Of a stretch of 64,000 bases of DNA, positions 52,861-62,312 are shown one piece after another. Location: contig NZ_CP120863.1 in assembly GCF_026191725.2 (NCBI RefSeq), forward strand, positions 3,204,001 through 3,268,000. The letters run 5' to 3'. The notes below the pieces were generated by a model that was not told the DNA's origin, ran no database searches, and worked only from the letters and a program-made list of their open reading frames with translations. The position numbers and the translations under genes were made by a program. Every line of letters begins with the position of its first letter. Positions within the stretch are counted from its first letter, which is position 1. This DNA is from Roseibium porphyridii (GTDB taxonomy: Bacteria; Pseudomonadota; Alphaproteobacteria; Rhizobiales; Stappiaceae).

Positions 52861-52881
52861 TCAGGATTTTGGGAGAGACTA

Positions 52882-53391
52882 ATGAGTGAGATTGAACAGG
52901 TCCCGGTCAGCCTGACCGTAAACGGCAAGAAGGTGCAGCGCTTTGTAGAGCCACGCACACTTCTGATCCATTTTCTGCGTGAAGAACTAAACCTGACCGG
53001 GCCGCATATTGGCTGTGAAACATCTCATTGCGGAGCATGCACTGTCGAGATGAACGGCATGTCGGTGAAGACCTGTACCGTTTTTGCCGTCCAGGCAAAT
53101 GGCGCAGAGCTAACCACGATCGAAGGCATGGCCAACCCGGATGGAACGCTGTCTGCGCTCCAGGAAGGGTTCCGACAGATGCACGGTCTTCAGTGTGGTT
53201 TTTGCACTCCAGGTATGATCATGCGTGCCCACACGCTGCTGAAGGAAAATCCCAACCCGACGGAAGACGAAATCCGCATGGGAATTTCAGGCAACCTGTG
53301 CCGTTGCACCGGATACCAGAACATCGTCAAGGCCATCCAGTACGCCGCGGCCAAGCTGAACGGCACTGATATTCAGGAGGCTGCAGAATGA
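52882..53391 (+). CDS. coxS: CO dehydrogenase iron-sulfur subunit (small)
   Basis: 169 residues. Plant-type [2Fe-2S] ligands in [16 protein letters not shown] plus a further Cys in VKTC, and the second cluster in [12 protein letters not shown] and [12 protein letters not shown]. Transfers electrons from the Mo-Cu site of CoxL to the CoxM flavin. Start 21 bases after coxM; stop overlaps coxL by 4 bases (ATGA). Confidence 0.95.
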   Translation: MSEIEQVPVSLTVNGKKVQRFVEPRTLLIHFLREELNLTGPHIGCETSHCGACTVEMNGMSVKTCTVFAVQANGAELTTIEGMANPDGTLSALQEGFRQMHGLQCGFCTPGMIMRAHTLLKENPNPTEDEIRMGISGNLCRCTGYQNIVKAIQYAAAKLNGTDIQEAAE

Positions 53392-55808
53392 ACGACATGA
53401 CCCCGACACGGGAACAGCGTGAAGCGGCCCTGGAAGGCATGGGCTGCAAGCGCAAACGCGTTGAAGACATCCGGTTCACACAAGGCAAAGGCCAGTATGT
53501 GGACGATCTGAAACTGCCCGGCATGGTGTTTGGCGACTTTGTTCGCTCTCCCTATGCCCATGCAAAGGTCACCAAGATCGACGCATCCGAGGCTCTGAAA
53601 CTGCCCGGCGTCATTGCCGTTCTGACGGCCGAAGATCTCAAAGGCGTGAACCTCGCCTGGATGCCGACGCTTGCAGGTGACGTTCAGATGGTGCTAGCGG
53701 ACGGCAAGGTTCTTTATCAGAACCAGGAAGTTGCCTTTGTGGTGGCCGAAAACCGTTACATTGCGGATGACGCCATTCAGCTGGTTGAAGTGGAATACGA
53801 AGAACTTCCTGTTCTGACAGATCCGTTCAAGTCACTGGACGAAGACGCGCCGGTTCTGAGACCGGATCTCGACGGCAAGATGGAAGGCGCACACGGCCCC
53901 CGCAAACATCACAACCATATCTTTACGTGGGAAGTCGGCGACAAGGACGAAACATCACGTGCCTTCTCGGAGGCTGATGTCACGGTGAAGGAAATGATTT
54001 CCTATCACCGCACTCACCCTTCGCCGCTCGAAACCTGTCAGTGCGTTGCCTCCATGGACAAAGTGAAGGGCGAACTGACGGTTTGGGGGACGTTCCAGGC
54101 ACCGCACGTCATTCGAACGGTCGCGTCCTTACTGTCCACCATTCCTGAGCACAAGATCCACGTAATTGCACCGGACATTGGCGGTGGTTTTGGTAACAAG
54201 GTTGGCGCTTATCCTGGCTACATCTGCTCAATTGTTGCCTCCATCGTGACCGGCGTACCGGTCAAATGGGTTGAAGACCGGATGGAGAACCTCTCCACGA
54301 CGTCCTTTGCCCGTGACTATCATATGACCACGGAAATCGCAGCGAAAAACGACGGCACGGTAACCGGTCTGAAAGTACATGTTCTTGCCGATCACGGTGG
54401 GTTCGATGCGTGTGCCGATCCGTCCAAATGGCCAGCAGGCTTCTTCAACATCGTCACAGGTTCCTATGACTTCCCAACAGCCCATCTTGAAGTTGATGGA
54501 GTCTATACCAACAAGGCACCTGGAGGTGTCGCATACCGATGCTCGTTCCGTGTGACGGAAGCTGCTTATTGTATTGAACGGGGCATGGATATTCTGGCCC
54601 AGAAGCTTGGCATGGATCCCGCAGACCTGCGGATCAAGAACTTTGTCAAACCCGAACAGTTTCCTTATCAGTCAGCACTCGGCTGGGAGTATGACAGCGG
54701 CGATTATCACACCGCCATGCACAAGGCGATGGATACAATCGGCTATCGGGAGCTGCGCGCAGAACAAAAGGCCAAACAAGAGGCGTTCAATCGCGGCGAG
54801 ACCCGCGAAATCATGGGGATTGGCGTTTCCTTCTTCACTGAGATTGTCGGCGCTGGCCCCTCCAAGAACTGCGATATTCTCGGAGTGGCCATGTTCGACA
54901 GCGCAGAAATCCGTGTCCATCCGACCGGCTCTGTGATTTCAAGGATGGGAACCAAGTCTCAGGGTCAAGGGCATGAGACAACTTGGGCCCAGATCATCGC
55001 GACTGAAATCGGTATTCCGGCCGATGATATCATGGTCGAAGAAGGCGACACGGACACTGCGCCTTATGGCCTTGGTACCTACGGTTCCCGCTCGACACCT
55101 GTGGCCGGTGCAGCAATTGCACTTGCGGCACGAAAAATTCGCAACAAGGCTCAGATGATCGCGGCCCATATGTTGGAGGTGTCCGAGTATGATCTGGAGT
55201 GGGACGTCGACGGTTTTCAGGTAAAGGGCAACCCGCAAGCGCGTAAGTCCATGAAGGAAATCGCCTGGGCGGCCTATCATGCTCCCCCTCAAGGCATTGA
55301 ACCTGGTCTTGAAGCGGTCAGCTACTATGATCCGCCCAATATGACCTACCCATTCGGTGCCTATTTCTGCGTCATGGATATCGACGTTGATACAGGTGTC
55401 GCCAAGACCCGGCGCTTCTACGCGCTCGATGATTGCGGCACGCGTATCAATCCAATGATCATCGAGGGACAGGTTCATGGTGGTTTGACGGAAGCTTTCG
55501 CGATCGCAATGGGTCAGGAGATCCGCTACGACGAAACAGGCAACGTGATGGGGGCGTCCTTCATGGACTTCTTCATTCCAACGGCTGTTGAAACGCCTCA
55601 CTGGGAAACCGACCATACGGTAACGCCCAGCCCGCATCATCCAATCGGTGCAAAAGGCGTGGGTGAGAGCCCCAATGTCGGCGGCGTACCGGCGTTCTCG
55701 AACGCCGTGAATGATGCCTTCCAGTTCCTTGGGAGCACTCATATCCAGATGCCGCACGATGCATGGCGAATTTGGCAGGCTGCCAAGGATCTCGGCGCTC
55801 ACGGTTGA
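53388..55808 (+). CDS. coxL: Form I CO dehydrogenase molybdenum subunit (large)
   Basis: 806 residues. The active-site loop AYRCSFR (residues 382-388, Cys385) is the mark of form I, true CO-oxidising enzymes; form II has AYRGAGR. The C-terminal GAKGVGESP carries the catalytic Glu, and the FGNKVGAY and molybdopterin-binding segments are present. The Cys binds the copper of the unusual Mo-S-Cu centre that oxidises CO to CO2. This makes lithoheterotrophic use of CO likely. Length is nearly that of Oligotropha CoxL (809). Confidence 0.96.
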   Translation: MNDMTPTREQREAALEGMGCKRKRVEDIRFTQGKGQYVDDLKLPGMVFGDFVRSPYAHAKVTKIDASEALKLPGVIAVLTAEDLKGVNLAWMPTLAGDVQMVLADGKVLYQNQEVAFVVAENRYIADDAIQLVEVEYEELPVLTDPFKSLDEDAPVLRPDLDGKMEGAHGPRKHHNHIFTWEVGDKDETSRAFSEADVTVKEMISYHRTHPSPLETCQCVASMDKVKGELTVWGTFQAPHVIRTVASLLSTIPEHKIHVIAPDIGGGFGNKVGAYPGYICSIVASIVTGVPVKWVEDRMENLSTTSFARDYHMTTEIAAKNDGTVTGLKVHVLADHGGFDACADPSKWPAGFFNIVTGSYDFPTAHLEVDGVYTNKAPGGVAYRCSFRVTEAAYCIERGMDILAQKLGMDPADLRIKNFVKPEQFPYQSALGWEYDSGDYHTAMHKAMDTIGYRELRAEQKAKQEAFNRGETREIMGIGVSFFTEIVGAGPSKNCDILGVAMFDSAEIRVHPTGSVISRMGTKSQGQGHETTWAQIIATEIGIPADDIMVEEGDTDTAPYGLGTYGSRSTPVAGAAIALAARKIRNKAQMIAAHMLEVSEYDLEWDVDGFQVKGNPQARKSMKEIAWAAYHAPPQGIEPGLEAVSYYDPPNMTYPFGAYFCVMDIDVDTGVAKTRRFYALDDCGTRINPMIIEGQVHGGLTEAFAIAMGQEIRYDETGNVMGASFMDFFIPTAVETPHWETDHTVTPSPHHPIGAKGVGESPNVGGVPAFSNAVNDAFQFLGSTHIQMPHDAWRIWQAAKDLGAHG

Positions 55809-55819
55809 GACAGTTCAAA

Positions 55820-55852
55820 CCATGGGCCGCTCTCCAAGATTGCGGCCCATGG
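55820..55852 (+). other. Stem-loop between coxL and coxD
   Basis: An 11-bp perfect stem, CCATGGGCCGC (55820-55830) with GCGGCCCATGG (55842-55852), 12 bases after the coxL stop. No T-run follows. Probably a partial terminator or mRNA-processing hairpin that favours coxMSL over the maturation genes. Confidence 0.6.
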
Positions 55853-55963
55853 GGCACCTGGTGGAAGCTGCCAGGAGAACCTCAGTTTAATTTCGCTGCC
55901 GGGAAAGGTTCCCGGTGGTGAAGGCTGCTCCTCATCTTTTCAACTCGAACGAAATGCAACCGG

Positions 55964-56845
55964 ATGAGCAAGACCAAAGACCAAATTGCAGAGGCATTGG
56001 CGAAAACGGGATATGTCGCCGATGAGGGACTGGCGACCGCTCTTGTTCTGACCGAAATGCTGAACCGACCCTTGCTCCTTGAAGGCGAAGCTGGTGTCGG
56101 CAAAACGGAGGTCGCCAAGGCACTGGCACGTCTTGAGGAAACAAATCTCATCCGTCTGCAGTGTTACGAAGGTCTTGACCGGTCCGATGCCATTTACGAA
56201 TGGAACTACCAGCGACAACTCCTCGCGATCAAGGCAAGGGAGGGATCGGGCGACGACGCCAATAGCGTTGAAGAAGCAGTCTTTTCTGAAAAGTACCTTT
56301 TGGAGCGCCCTCTCCTGTCAGCGATAAGGCAAGCTGAAGCGCCTGTTCTGTTGATTGACGAAATTGACCGGGCTGACGAGGAATTCGAAGCATTCCTTCT
56401 CGAAATTCTTTCGGACTATCAGGTCTCGATACCTGAACTTGGCACAGTTGAGGCCGTCACAATCCCGCGTGTTGTGCTGACCTCAAATGGAACGCGCGAA
56501 CTGTCCGATGCTTTACGACGCAGATGTCTTTATCACTATGTCGACTATCCGACACCCGACCGTGAAGCGCGTATTCTGCTCTCAAGGGTTAGTGGCCTCG
56601 ATGCAAGTTTGGCGCTTCAGATTGCAGAACTTATGGGCAAACTGCGCAAGGAGGATCTGGTCAAGGTTCCCGGGGTCGCGGAAACGATTGACTGGGCTGC
56701 CGCGTTGTTGGGGCTGGGGGCAAAAGATCTTCACGAAAACAGAGAACTGGTTTTCGACACTTTGACCTGTGTCTTGAAAACCCGCGAAGACAAATCCCGG
56801 GTGACAGTCGAGGTTACCGACAGGCTGCTTGGCAAGGTGGCTTGA
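55964..56845 (+). CDS. coxD: CoxD, MoxR-type AAA+ ATPase for cofactor maturation
   Basis: 293 residues (CoxD of Oligotropha is 295). Walker A GEAGVGKTEVAKAL near residue 41, Walker B VLLIDEIDRADEEFEAFLLE near residue 130, and the sensor region LTSNGTRELSDALRRRC. In Oligotropha CoxD is needed to insert sulfur and copper into the Mo centre of CODH. It follows coxL after the stem-loop and is coupled to coxE (3-bp gap). Confidence 0.93.
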   Translation: MSKTKDQIAEALAKTGYVADEGLATALVLTEMLNRPLLLEGEAGVGKTEVAKALARLEETNLIRLQCYEGLDRSDAIYEWNYQRQLLAIKAREGSGDDANSVEEAVFSEKYLLERPLLSAIRQAEAPVLLIDEIDRADEEFEAFLLEILSDYQVSIPELGTVEAVTIPRVVLTSNGTRELSDALRRRCLYHYVDYPTPDREARILLSRVSGLDASLALQIAELMGKLRKEDLVKVPGVAETIDWAAALLGLGAKDLHENRELVFDTLTCVLKTREDKSRVTVEVTDRLLGKVA

Positions 56846-56848
56846 GTA

Positions 56849-58048
56849 ATGAGCGCTCTTCATTTTGAAACCCGTGAAGACCTAGGAGCCGTGCTGCGTG
56901 CCCGGCTTGCAGGCTTTGTTCGATCATTGCGCGACAGCGGTTTCAAGGTAGGAATGGCAGAGACAAGCGATGCTTTGCGTCTTCTTCAGACGCCGCTTGT
57001 ACACCGACAGGACAGGCTGAAGGCATCGTTTAGAACACTTTTTTGCGGACGTCTGGCTGACTGGAAAAAGTTCGACGAACTGTTTGAAGCCTATTGGGTC
57101 GGCAAAGGCGTGAAGTCCGGTGTGAAAGTCAGCGGAACCAGCCCGCGCAAAGGTATGAAAACCATCCGTGAGTTGGTTGATGCGCAGGGCAATCGGCAGG
57201 ACACGATCGCTGGAAATGTCGAACGTCAACCAGGCGAAGAAGATGAAGAAACCGGTGAAACACCTTCCGGTCGCCGGGAGGGCGCAAGCATCGCCGAAAA
57301 TCTCGGACAGATCGATTTCAGGAAGATGGAAGATCCCGAGGCGTTGAAACAGGCACATGAGCTTGCTGAAAAACTGGCGCGCTCCATGCGGGTGCGGCTG
57401 ACGCGCAGAGACCGTCAGAAACGAAAGGCGCGCCGCTTGGACTTGCGCCGAACCATCCGTCATTCCATCGCCCATGGCGGAACGCCGCTCGAACTAATCC
57501 GCAAAGGACCGCGTCAGCAACAGCTCAGGCTTGTGGTCCTATTGGACGCGTCCGGTTCCATGAACAACTACACAGGCGTTTTTACGCGTTTTGTGCACGG
57601 CATTCTGGACAACTTTCGCGAAGCTGAAGCGTTCCTGTTTCACACCCGTCTCGTCCATGTCTCTTCTGCGCTTTCAGAACGGGACGCCGGTCGGGCACTT
57701 GATCGCTTGGGGCTGATGGCGCAAGGCGTGGGTGGTGGCACCAAAATCGGCGAAGCTCTGGCTGATTTCAATCGCTGGCACGCAGCGCGCGTAATTCATT
57801 CGCGTACCTGCGTAATGATTTTGTCTGATGGATACGACACTGGCGCGCCCGATGTATTGGGAGAAGAAATGGCGCGTCTCAGGCGCCGTTGTCGCCGGAT
57901 TGTATGGCTTAATCCACTGATTGGTTGGGAAGGTTACGAGCCCTCGGCGGGTGGCATGCAGGCAGCACTGCCGCATGTCGACCTCTTTGCACCTGCACAC
58001 AATCTTGAAAGTCTTGCTGCGCTTGAACCTTACCTGGCCAGGCTTTAA
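56849..58048 (+). CDS. coxE: CoxE, VWA-domain maturation protein
   Basis: 399 residues. C-terminal von Willebrand A-like domain with metal-binding motif VLLDASGSMNNYTG (D-x-S-x-S; near residue 230) and following Thr/Asp positions (VMILSDGYDTGAP). The N-terminal half is helical with an Arg-rich stretch (RLTRRDRQKRKARRLDLRR). Works with CoxD in assembling the Mo-S-Cu site. MoxR-VWA pairs are a common chaperone module. Confidence 0.91.
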   Translation: MSALHFETREDLGAVLRARLAGFVRSLRDSGFKVGMAETSDALRLLQTPLVHRQDRLKASFRTLFCGRLADWKKFDELFEAYWVGKGVKSGVKVSGTSPRKGMKTIRELVDAQGNRQDTIAGNVERQPGEEDEETGETPSGRREGASIAENLGQIDFRKMEDPEALKQAHELAEKLARSMRVRLTRRDRQKRKARRLDLRRTIRHSIAHGGTPLELIRKGPRQQQLRLVVLLDASGSMNNYTGVFTRFVHGILDNFREAEAFLFHTRLVHVSSALSERDAGRALDRLGLMAQGVGGGTKIGEALADFNRWHAARVIHSRTCVMILSDGYDTGAPDVLGEEMARLRRRCRRIVWLNPLIGWEGYEPSAGGMQAALPHVDLFAPAHNLESLAALEPYLARL

Positions 58049-58066
58049 TCCATGGGAGATGCACCG

Positions 58067-58939
58067 ATGAAGCATACAGGCACCATTTCAGGTTCAAGAG
58101 CCGCGGCCGAATTGACGGGTGATCTGGTGGATCTGATCCACCAGATGCAAACCAGCAACGAACCTTTCGTGCTGGCAACCGTTGTTCGCACCATTTCAGT
58201 CACGGCTGCAAAGGCAGGTGCCAAAGCGGTCATTTCCAGCGAGGGGGAGATTGTCGGCGGATGGATCGGTGGTGGCTGTGCAAAATCGGCTGTAATCAAA
58301 GCCGCAAGAACTGCTTTTGCTGACGGTGAGGCCAGGCTGATATCGATTCAACCAGCCGATCTCTTGTCTGAACTGGGTGTTGAACCCGGCGAAGAACGTG
58401 AAGGTGTTCAATTTGCCAAAAACATGTGCCCCAGCCAGGGCACTATGGATATTTTTATAGAGCCGGTTTTGCCTCGCCCACAACTTGCCATCTTCGGAGC
58501 CAGCCCAGTTGCTCTGGCACTCGCAATTCAAGGGCCCACAATCGGATTTGATGTCACCATTTGCGGGCCGCTAGAAGATTTTGAAGGCTTTCCAGGTGAA
58601 ATGCGCAGGAATGACGGTTTCAACGTCAATACTTCCAACAGCGCAGACACCTATATCGTTGTCTCCACACAGGGCCGAGGCGATCTTGCCGCCCTGGATG
58701 CTGCCATCAAGACGAATGCTCGGCATGTGGGTTTTGTTGGAAGCCGCCGGAAAATCGATACCCTGAAATCAAAACTCAAAGACCAGGGCATCAACTCCGA
58801 TGCTCTGGAGCGCATCAAGGGGCCGGCAGGCCTGGACCTTGGCGCCATCACTCCTGAAGAGATCGCCCTTTCGATCCTTGCCGAACTGCTAATGGTCCGC
58901 CGCAAAAACCAGCGACTGTCCAGAATACAACACGTTTAA
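58067..58939 (+). CDS. coxF: CoxF, XdhC-family maturation factor
   Basis: 290 residues if the ATG at 58067 is used (GGGAG 8 bases upstream); an ATG at 58052 would add 5. N-terminal XdhC region with GGWIGGGCAKSAV (family Cys near residue 71), and a C-terminal Rossmann domain (LAIFGASPVALALAI). XdhC proteins bind and sulfurate molybdenum cofactor before insertion into enzymes of the xanthine oxidase family. Position between coxE and coxG matches Oligotropha. Confidence 0.88.
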   Translation: MKHTGTISGSRAAAELTGDLVDLIHQMQTSNEPFVLATVVRTISVTAAKAGAKAVISSEGEIVGGWIGGGCAKSAVIKAARTAFADGEARLISIQPADLLSELGVEPGEEREGVQFAKNMCPSQGTMDIFIEPVLPRPQLAIFGASPVALALAIQGPTIGFDVTICGPLEDFEGFPGEMRRNDGFNVNTSNSADTYIVVSTQGRGDLAALDAAIKTNARHVGFVGSRRKIDTLKSKLKDQGINSDALERIKGPAGLDLGAITPEEIALSILAELLMVRRKNQRLSRIQHV

Positions 58940-58962
58940 GACCCGGAATTGGAGATGAATCC

Positions 58963-59571
58963 ATGCAAATGACAGATAGCCAGCGGATTGAAGCGCCGCG
59001 TGAGAAGGTCTGGGAAGCGCTCAACGACGCGGATGTTCTCAAGGCTTCGATCCCAGGCTGTGAAGAGCTGATCAAGCACTCTGACACGGAACTGGAAGCA
59101 AAGGTCAAGCTCAAGGTTGGGCCAGTCAAGGCTACGTTTGGCGGAAAGGTCACCCTGAACGATCTCGATCCGCCAAACGGCTACAAGATCGACGGAGAAG
59201 GATCTGGAGGAGTTGCGGGTTTTGCGCGCGGTGGCGCGACTGTTCGATTGGAAGAAGATGGGCCGAATGCAACAATTCTGCACTACGATGTCGATGCGAA
59301 AGTGGGTGGCAAGCTCGCTCAGCTCGGTGCCCGTCTGATCGACTCAACGGCAAAGAGACTTGCCGGAGAATTCTTTGCATCCTTTGCACAGCAAGTAGCT
59401 CCAAGTCCCGAAACAGAGACCGTTTCTTCAAGCGAGCAAGATCAAGCCAATGGAGACGCTTCGCAAGACGCATCTTCCGGTGAAGAAAAGAAGGGTTGGC
59501 TTGGGGGTTTGTTTGGCGGCAAAAAGAAACAGCAGGCCGATGAAGACAAGCTCGCAGATGTGGCCGAATGA
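58963..59571 (+). CDS. coxG: CoxG-family protein
   Basis: 202 residues. SRPBCC/START-like fold in the first about 145 residues: DSQRIEAPREKVWEALND, IPGCEELIKHSD, KVGPVKATFGGKVTL and GARLIDSTAKRLAGEFF. A charged linker follows (about 145-172), then a hydrophobic C-terminal segment GWLGGLFGGKKKQ and an acidic tail. CoxG is proposed to carry a lipid-like or quinone substrate and attach CODH to the membrane; recent structural work on related mycobacterial enzymes supports a quinone transport role. The C-terminal segment could be the membrane contact. Confidence 0.9.
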   Translation: MQMTDSQRIEAPREKVWEALNDADVLKASIPGCEELIKHSDTELEAKVKLKVGPVKATFGGKVTLNDLDPPNGYKIDGEGSGGVAGFARGGATVRLEEDGPNATILHYDVDAKVGGKLAQLGARLIDSTAKRLAGEFFASFAQQVAPSPETETVSSSEQDQANGDASQDASSGEEKKGWLGGLFGGKKKQQADEDKLADVAE

Positions 59572-59605
59572 GCCTAGGATAAGACAGTAAGCGGGAGGAA
59601 ATGAG

Positions 59606-59791
59606 ATGACCAATGCCGAACTTCGCGAGGAAACCGGTCTTCAGGAGTTGTCCCGAGACCCCTCCCTTTTGATGGCACTTGGGACGGGATCGCTGCTGAC
59701 AGCCTTTCTGCTGGTGGCTCACTCTTGCTGTATTGGCTTGGTCGATCAGCATCTTGCGCCACTTCTGCAGATTTGTTCCTTTGCAGGTTGA
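59606..59791 (+). CDS. Small hydrophobic protein at the end of the cox operon
   Basis: 61 residues, with a strong RBS (GGGAGGAAATGAG) just upstream of ATG. One probable membrane segment (about residues 22-38, ALGTGSLLTAFLLVAHSC), then a CC pair and a further Cys near the C-terminus. No family recognised. Same strand as coxG, 34 bp downstream. Placement and RBS support translation; a small membrane partner of CODH or CoxG is a guess. Confidence 0.5.
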   Translation: MTNAELREETGLQELSRDPSLLMALGTGSLLTAFLLVAHSCCIGLVDQHLAPLLQICSFAG

Positions 59792-59818
59792 TTGAGGACT
59801 GACCTCGAAAACAGCTGG

Positions 59819-59847
59819 CGAGCGCCTTTCGCATTTAGCGGCGCTCG
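59819..59847 (+). terminator. Hairpin after the cox operon
   Basis: CGAGCGCC (59819-59826) pairs with GGCGCTCG (59840-59847) around a 13-base loop, 28 bases after the small ORF. Followed by TTCGG, no T-run. Moderate terminator candidate that separates the cox and guanidine units. Confidence 0.45.
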
Positions 59848-60122
59848 TTCGGCAGCCTCGGATTTGAGATGTGGTTTCCAGCCAATGTAAATACTAGTGC
59901 CCTTCTCCAAGTCTCCAGGTGATCAAACCGGCTTTGGTTGCAAACCAGGTCGTGAGAATGTGACTGCGAACTGTTCAGGCCTGCCGTTTTTTTAGTCAAT
60001 TTCCGCATTCCATTAGACCTCAGCGTTTAGCGTTTTGAGCGGATCATTTTATAAGTTATTGAAAAATATTAGAAATGATCTCTGATTTAGAGGCTGGCAC
60101 CAACCTTGCAATTCTTTGCTTA
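59848..60122. other. Intergenic upstream of the guanidine riboswitch
   Basis: About 275 bases without genes. It must hold the promoter of the riboswitch transcript. A TATAAG-like hexamer occurs near 60050 (ATTTTATAAGTTATTG), but I cannot match a clear -35 at standard spacing. Confidence 0.5.
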
Positions 60123-60248
60123 GTGCAGCGCGCCTAGGGATCCGGTCTGACAAGACGCAGGACCGAGAGGTGCAAGCTGGATGAATTGGCTCTTCAGCCG
60201 ACATAATCCGGTGACACGGCGGGACAAAAGCCCGGGAGACAACTGCAC
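60123..60248 (+). ncRNA. Guanidine-I riboswitch (ykkC class), aptamer
   Basis: All hallmark elements occur in order: P1 5' strand GTGCAG (60123-60128), CTAGGG (60134-60139), TCCGG, GACCGAGAG (60161-60169), ACACGGCGGGACAAAAGCCC (60214-60233) continuing into GGGAGA, and P1 3' strand CTGCAC (60243-60248). This matches the Rfam ykkC/guanidine-I consensus and binds free guanidinium. Downstream, CTCCCGG (60272-60278) can pair with CCGGGAG (60232-60238) inside the aptamer, giving a mutually exclusive structure, and an AGGTTTCGCGCGCGCGAACC hairpin (about 60250-60270) lies between them. Guanidine would stabilise the aptamer and turn on the downstream operon. Confidence 0.95.
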
Positions 60249-60351
60249 GAGGTTTCGCGCGCGCGAACCTGCTCCCGGACGTGCGCAAACCTCAATGATG
60301 GTCGCCCGATTGGACTTCCCTGTCGGGGGAAAATTAAGGAGACGCGCACAG

Positions 60352-61419
60352 ATGTTGAAATCCTTCGCTAGAGCTTCACTCCTAGCAGCCGCACTATCGC
60401 TGCCTCTTTCTTTTTCTGCGCACGCGGAAGAGAAAACCGACTTTAAAGTCTGCTGGTCCATCTATGTCGGTTGGATGCCCTGGGGATACCTTCAAGACAG
60501 TGGCATCATGAAAAAATGGGCGGACAAATACGACATCAGTGTCGAGATTGTTCAGATCAATGATTACGTGGAATCGATCAATCAGTACACAGCCGGAGAA
60601 TATGACGGCTGCTCCATGACCAACATGGATGCCTTGTCTATTCCTGCTGGTGGCGGTGTTGATACGACAGCCCTGATTGTTGGTGACTATTCCAACGGGA
60701 ATGATGGGATCATCCTGAAGGACAAGACTGACCTTGCCGAGATCAAAGGACAGACGGTCAATCTGGTCGAGCTGTCTGTTTCTCACTACCTACTTGCACG
60801 TGCTCTTGACTCTGTCGGTCTTAGTGAGAGGGACCTGACGGTCGTTAACACGTCAGACGCGGATATGATTGCAGCCTATGCAACGCCTGAAGTGACGTCC
60901 GTGGTCACGTGGAATCCACTTCTGTCTGAAATCGAAGCGCAACCGAATGCCACAAAGGTTTTCGACAGCTCCGGTATTCCAGGTGAGATCATTGATGTGA
61001 TGATGGTGAACACCGAAACGCTTGCGGACAATCCCAACTTCGGCAAGGCTCTTGTCGGTGCCTGGTATGAGCTCATGGGGATCATGTCGACCGACAGCGA
61101 CGAAGGTGTTGCGGCACGCACTGCCATGGCAGAAGCCTCAGGGACGGATCTAGCCGGATATGATGCTCAGCTTGCCACCACCAAGATGTTCTATACGCCA
61201 ACTGACGCAGTCGAGTTCACGAAATCAGCGGAGCTCCCGAGCACGATGAAATTCGTCGCTGAGTTTCTGTTCGACAAAGGCATTCTTGGTGAAGGCGCGC
61301 CAAGTCCTGAATTCGTCGGCGTCGCCTTTGCCGATGGTTCTGTCTATGGCGACCAGAACAATGTGAAACTCCGGTTTGATCCAAGTTTCATGGCCATGGC
61401 TGCTGAAGGCGCTCTCTAA
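60352..61419 (+). CDS. ABC transporter substrate-binding protein, guanidine-associated
   Basis: 355 residues from ATG 60352 (AAGGAG 10 bases upstream); the frame to 60181 lies within the riboswitch and is rejected. Signal peptide (cleavage near SFSAHAEE, residue 25). The fold is of the nitrate/taurine/urea-carboxylase-associated binding proteins: KVCWSIYVGWMPWGY, YDGCSMTNMDAL, SDADMIAAYATPEVTSVVTW. The riboswitch and the downstream guanidine hydrolase indicate that the ligand is guanidinium. An intrinsic terminator follows this gene. Confidence 0.87.
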   Translation: MLKSFARASLLAAALSLPLSFSAHAEEKTDFKVCWSIYVGWMPWGYLQDSGIMKKWADKYDISVEIVQINDYVESINQYTAGEYDGCSMTNMDALSIPAGGGVDTTALIVGDYSNGNDGIILKDKTDLAEIKGQTVNLVELSVSHYLLARALDSVGLSERDLTVVNTSDADMIAAYATPEVTSVVTWNPLLSEIEAQPNATKVFDSSGIPGEIIDVMMVNTETLADNPNFGKALVGAWYELMGIMSTDSDEGVAARTAMAEASGTDLAGYDAQLATTKMFYTPTDAVEFTKSAELPSTMKFVAEFLFDKGILGEGAPSPEFVGVAFADGSVYGDQNNVKLRFDPSFMAMAAEGAL

Positions 61420-61439
61420 GCTCCCGGTTTCGCATTTTT

Positions 61440-61468
61440 GGACCGGTGCGTTTGTGCCGGTCCTTTTT
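61440..61468 (+). terminator. Intrinsic terminator/attenuator after the binding-protein gene
   Basis: GGACCGG (61440-61446) pairs with CCGGTCC (61457-61463) around a 10-base loop, then TTTTT (61464-61468). A 7-bp GC-rich stem with T-tract is a standard Rho-independent terminator. It lies between the binding-protein and permease genes, so it probably lets the binding protein be made in excess. Confidence 0.75.
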
Positions 61469-61490
61469 CCAGGATCACGAGGGGCGTTTC

Positions 61491-62312
61491 ATGCGCATTA
61501 TCAACCGGCGGCCTTCTCGGCTCCCTGCCCTTGCCCTTGGGCTTGTGCCCTTCATCGCGACTTTACTCGTCTATGCTGTCGCGAGCCACTATCGCAGGCT
61601 TGAAAATCCTGCAGACAAATTGCTGCCGTCACTGGACAGCATGGGTCAGGCGTTCTGGCGTATGGCAGCTGTACCTGACAGACGTTCTGGTGACCTGCTC
61701 TTGTGGGTGGATACGTTTGACAGCCTGTGGCGATTGGGCAGTGGCATGGCAGTCTCAACACTGCTGGCGCTCGTTCTTGGAATATCAATCGGGTTCATAC
61801 CGCACATTCGAAGCGCTCTGGCTCCCTATATCGCAACATTTTCGCTTATTCCGCCGATTACGATCCTGCCCATACTCTTTATCACCTTCGGGCTTGGAGA
61901 GGTTTCGAAGATCGCGCTGATCGTTATCGGTACGGCACCGATCATGGTGCGCTCGACCGCGCAGGCCGTTCTCGACATTCCAAGGGAAATGATCATAAAG
62001 GCTGAAACGCTTGGGGCATCCGTCTGGCAGATGGTGACACGGTTGGTTTTGCCTCAGGTCTTGCCAAAACTCATCACGGCATTGCGATTGGGGCTGGTGC
62101 CTGCCTGGATTTTTCTGATTTCGGCTGAGGCGATCGCGTCGACCACTGGGCTCGGATACCGGATTTTTCTCGTCCGAAGATATCTGGCGATGGATGTGAT
62201 CCTCCCTTATGTGGTGTGGATCACTCTGTTGGCATTTTTGCTCGACCGCTTGCTTCTTTTGCTTTCTCGACGCGCTTTTCGCTGGAACCATCTCGGGAGC
62301 GAAGCGCTATGA
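61491..62312 (+). CDS. ABC transporter permease, guanidine-associated
   Basis: 273 residues from ATG 61491 (GAGGGG 6 bases upstream). About six membrane helices and the EAA-type loop EMIIKAETLGASVWQMVTRL-VLPQVLP, where ABC importers contact the ATPase. Belongs to the SsuC/TauC-like (BPD_transp_1) family of nitrate/taurine-type importers. It overlaps the ATPase gene by 4 bases. Confidence 0.9.
   Translation: MRIINRRPSRLPALALGLVPFIATLLVYAVASHYRRLENPADKLLPSLDSMGQAFWRMAAVPDRRSGDLLLWVDTFDSLWRLGSGMAVSTLLALVLGISIGFIPHIRSALAPYIATFSLIPPITILPILFITFGLGEVSKIALIVIGTAPIMVRSTAQAVLDIPREMIIKAETLGASVWQMVTRLVLPQVLPKLITALRLGLVPAWIFLISAEAIASTTGLGYRIFLVRRYLAMDVILPYVVWITLLAFLLDRLLLLLSRRAFRWNHLGSEAL

Noticed and set aside
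54939..55802. 287-codon minus-strand frame under coxL
   Set aside because: Shadow of coxL; composition unlike a real protein.
60181..60351. N-terminal extension of the guanidine-binding protein
   Set aside because: It overlaps the riboswitch aptamer and expression platform; the signal peptide begins at 60352.
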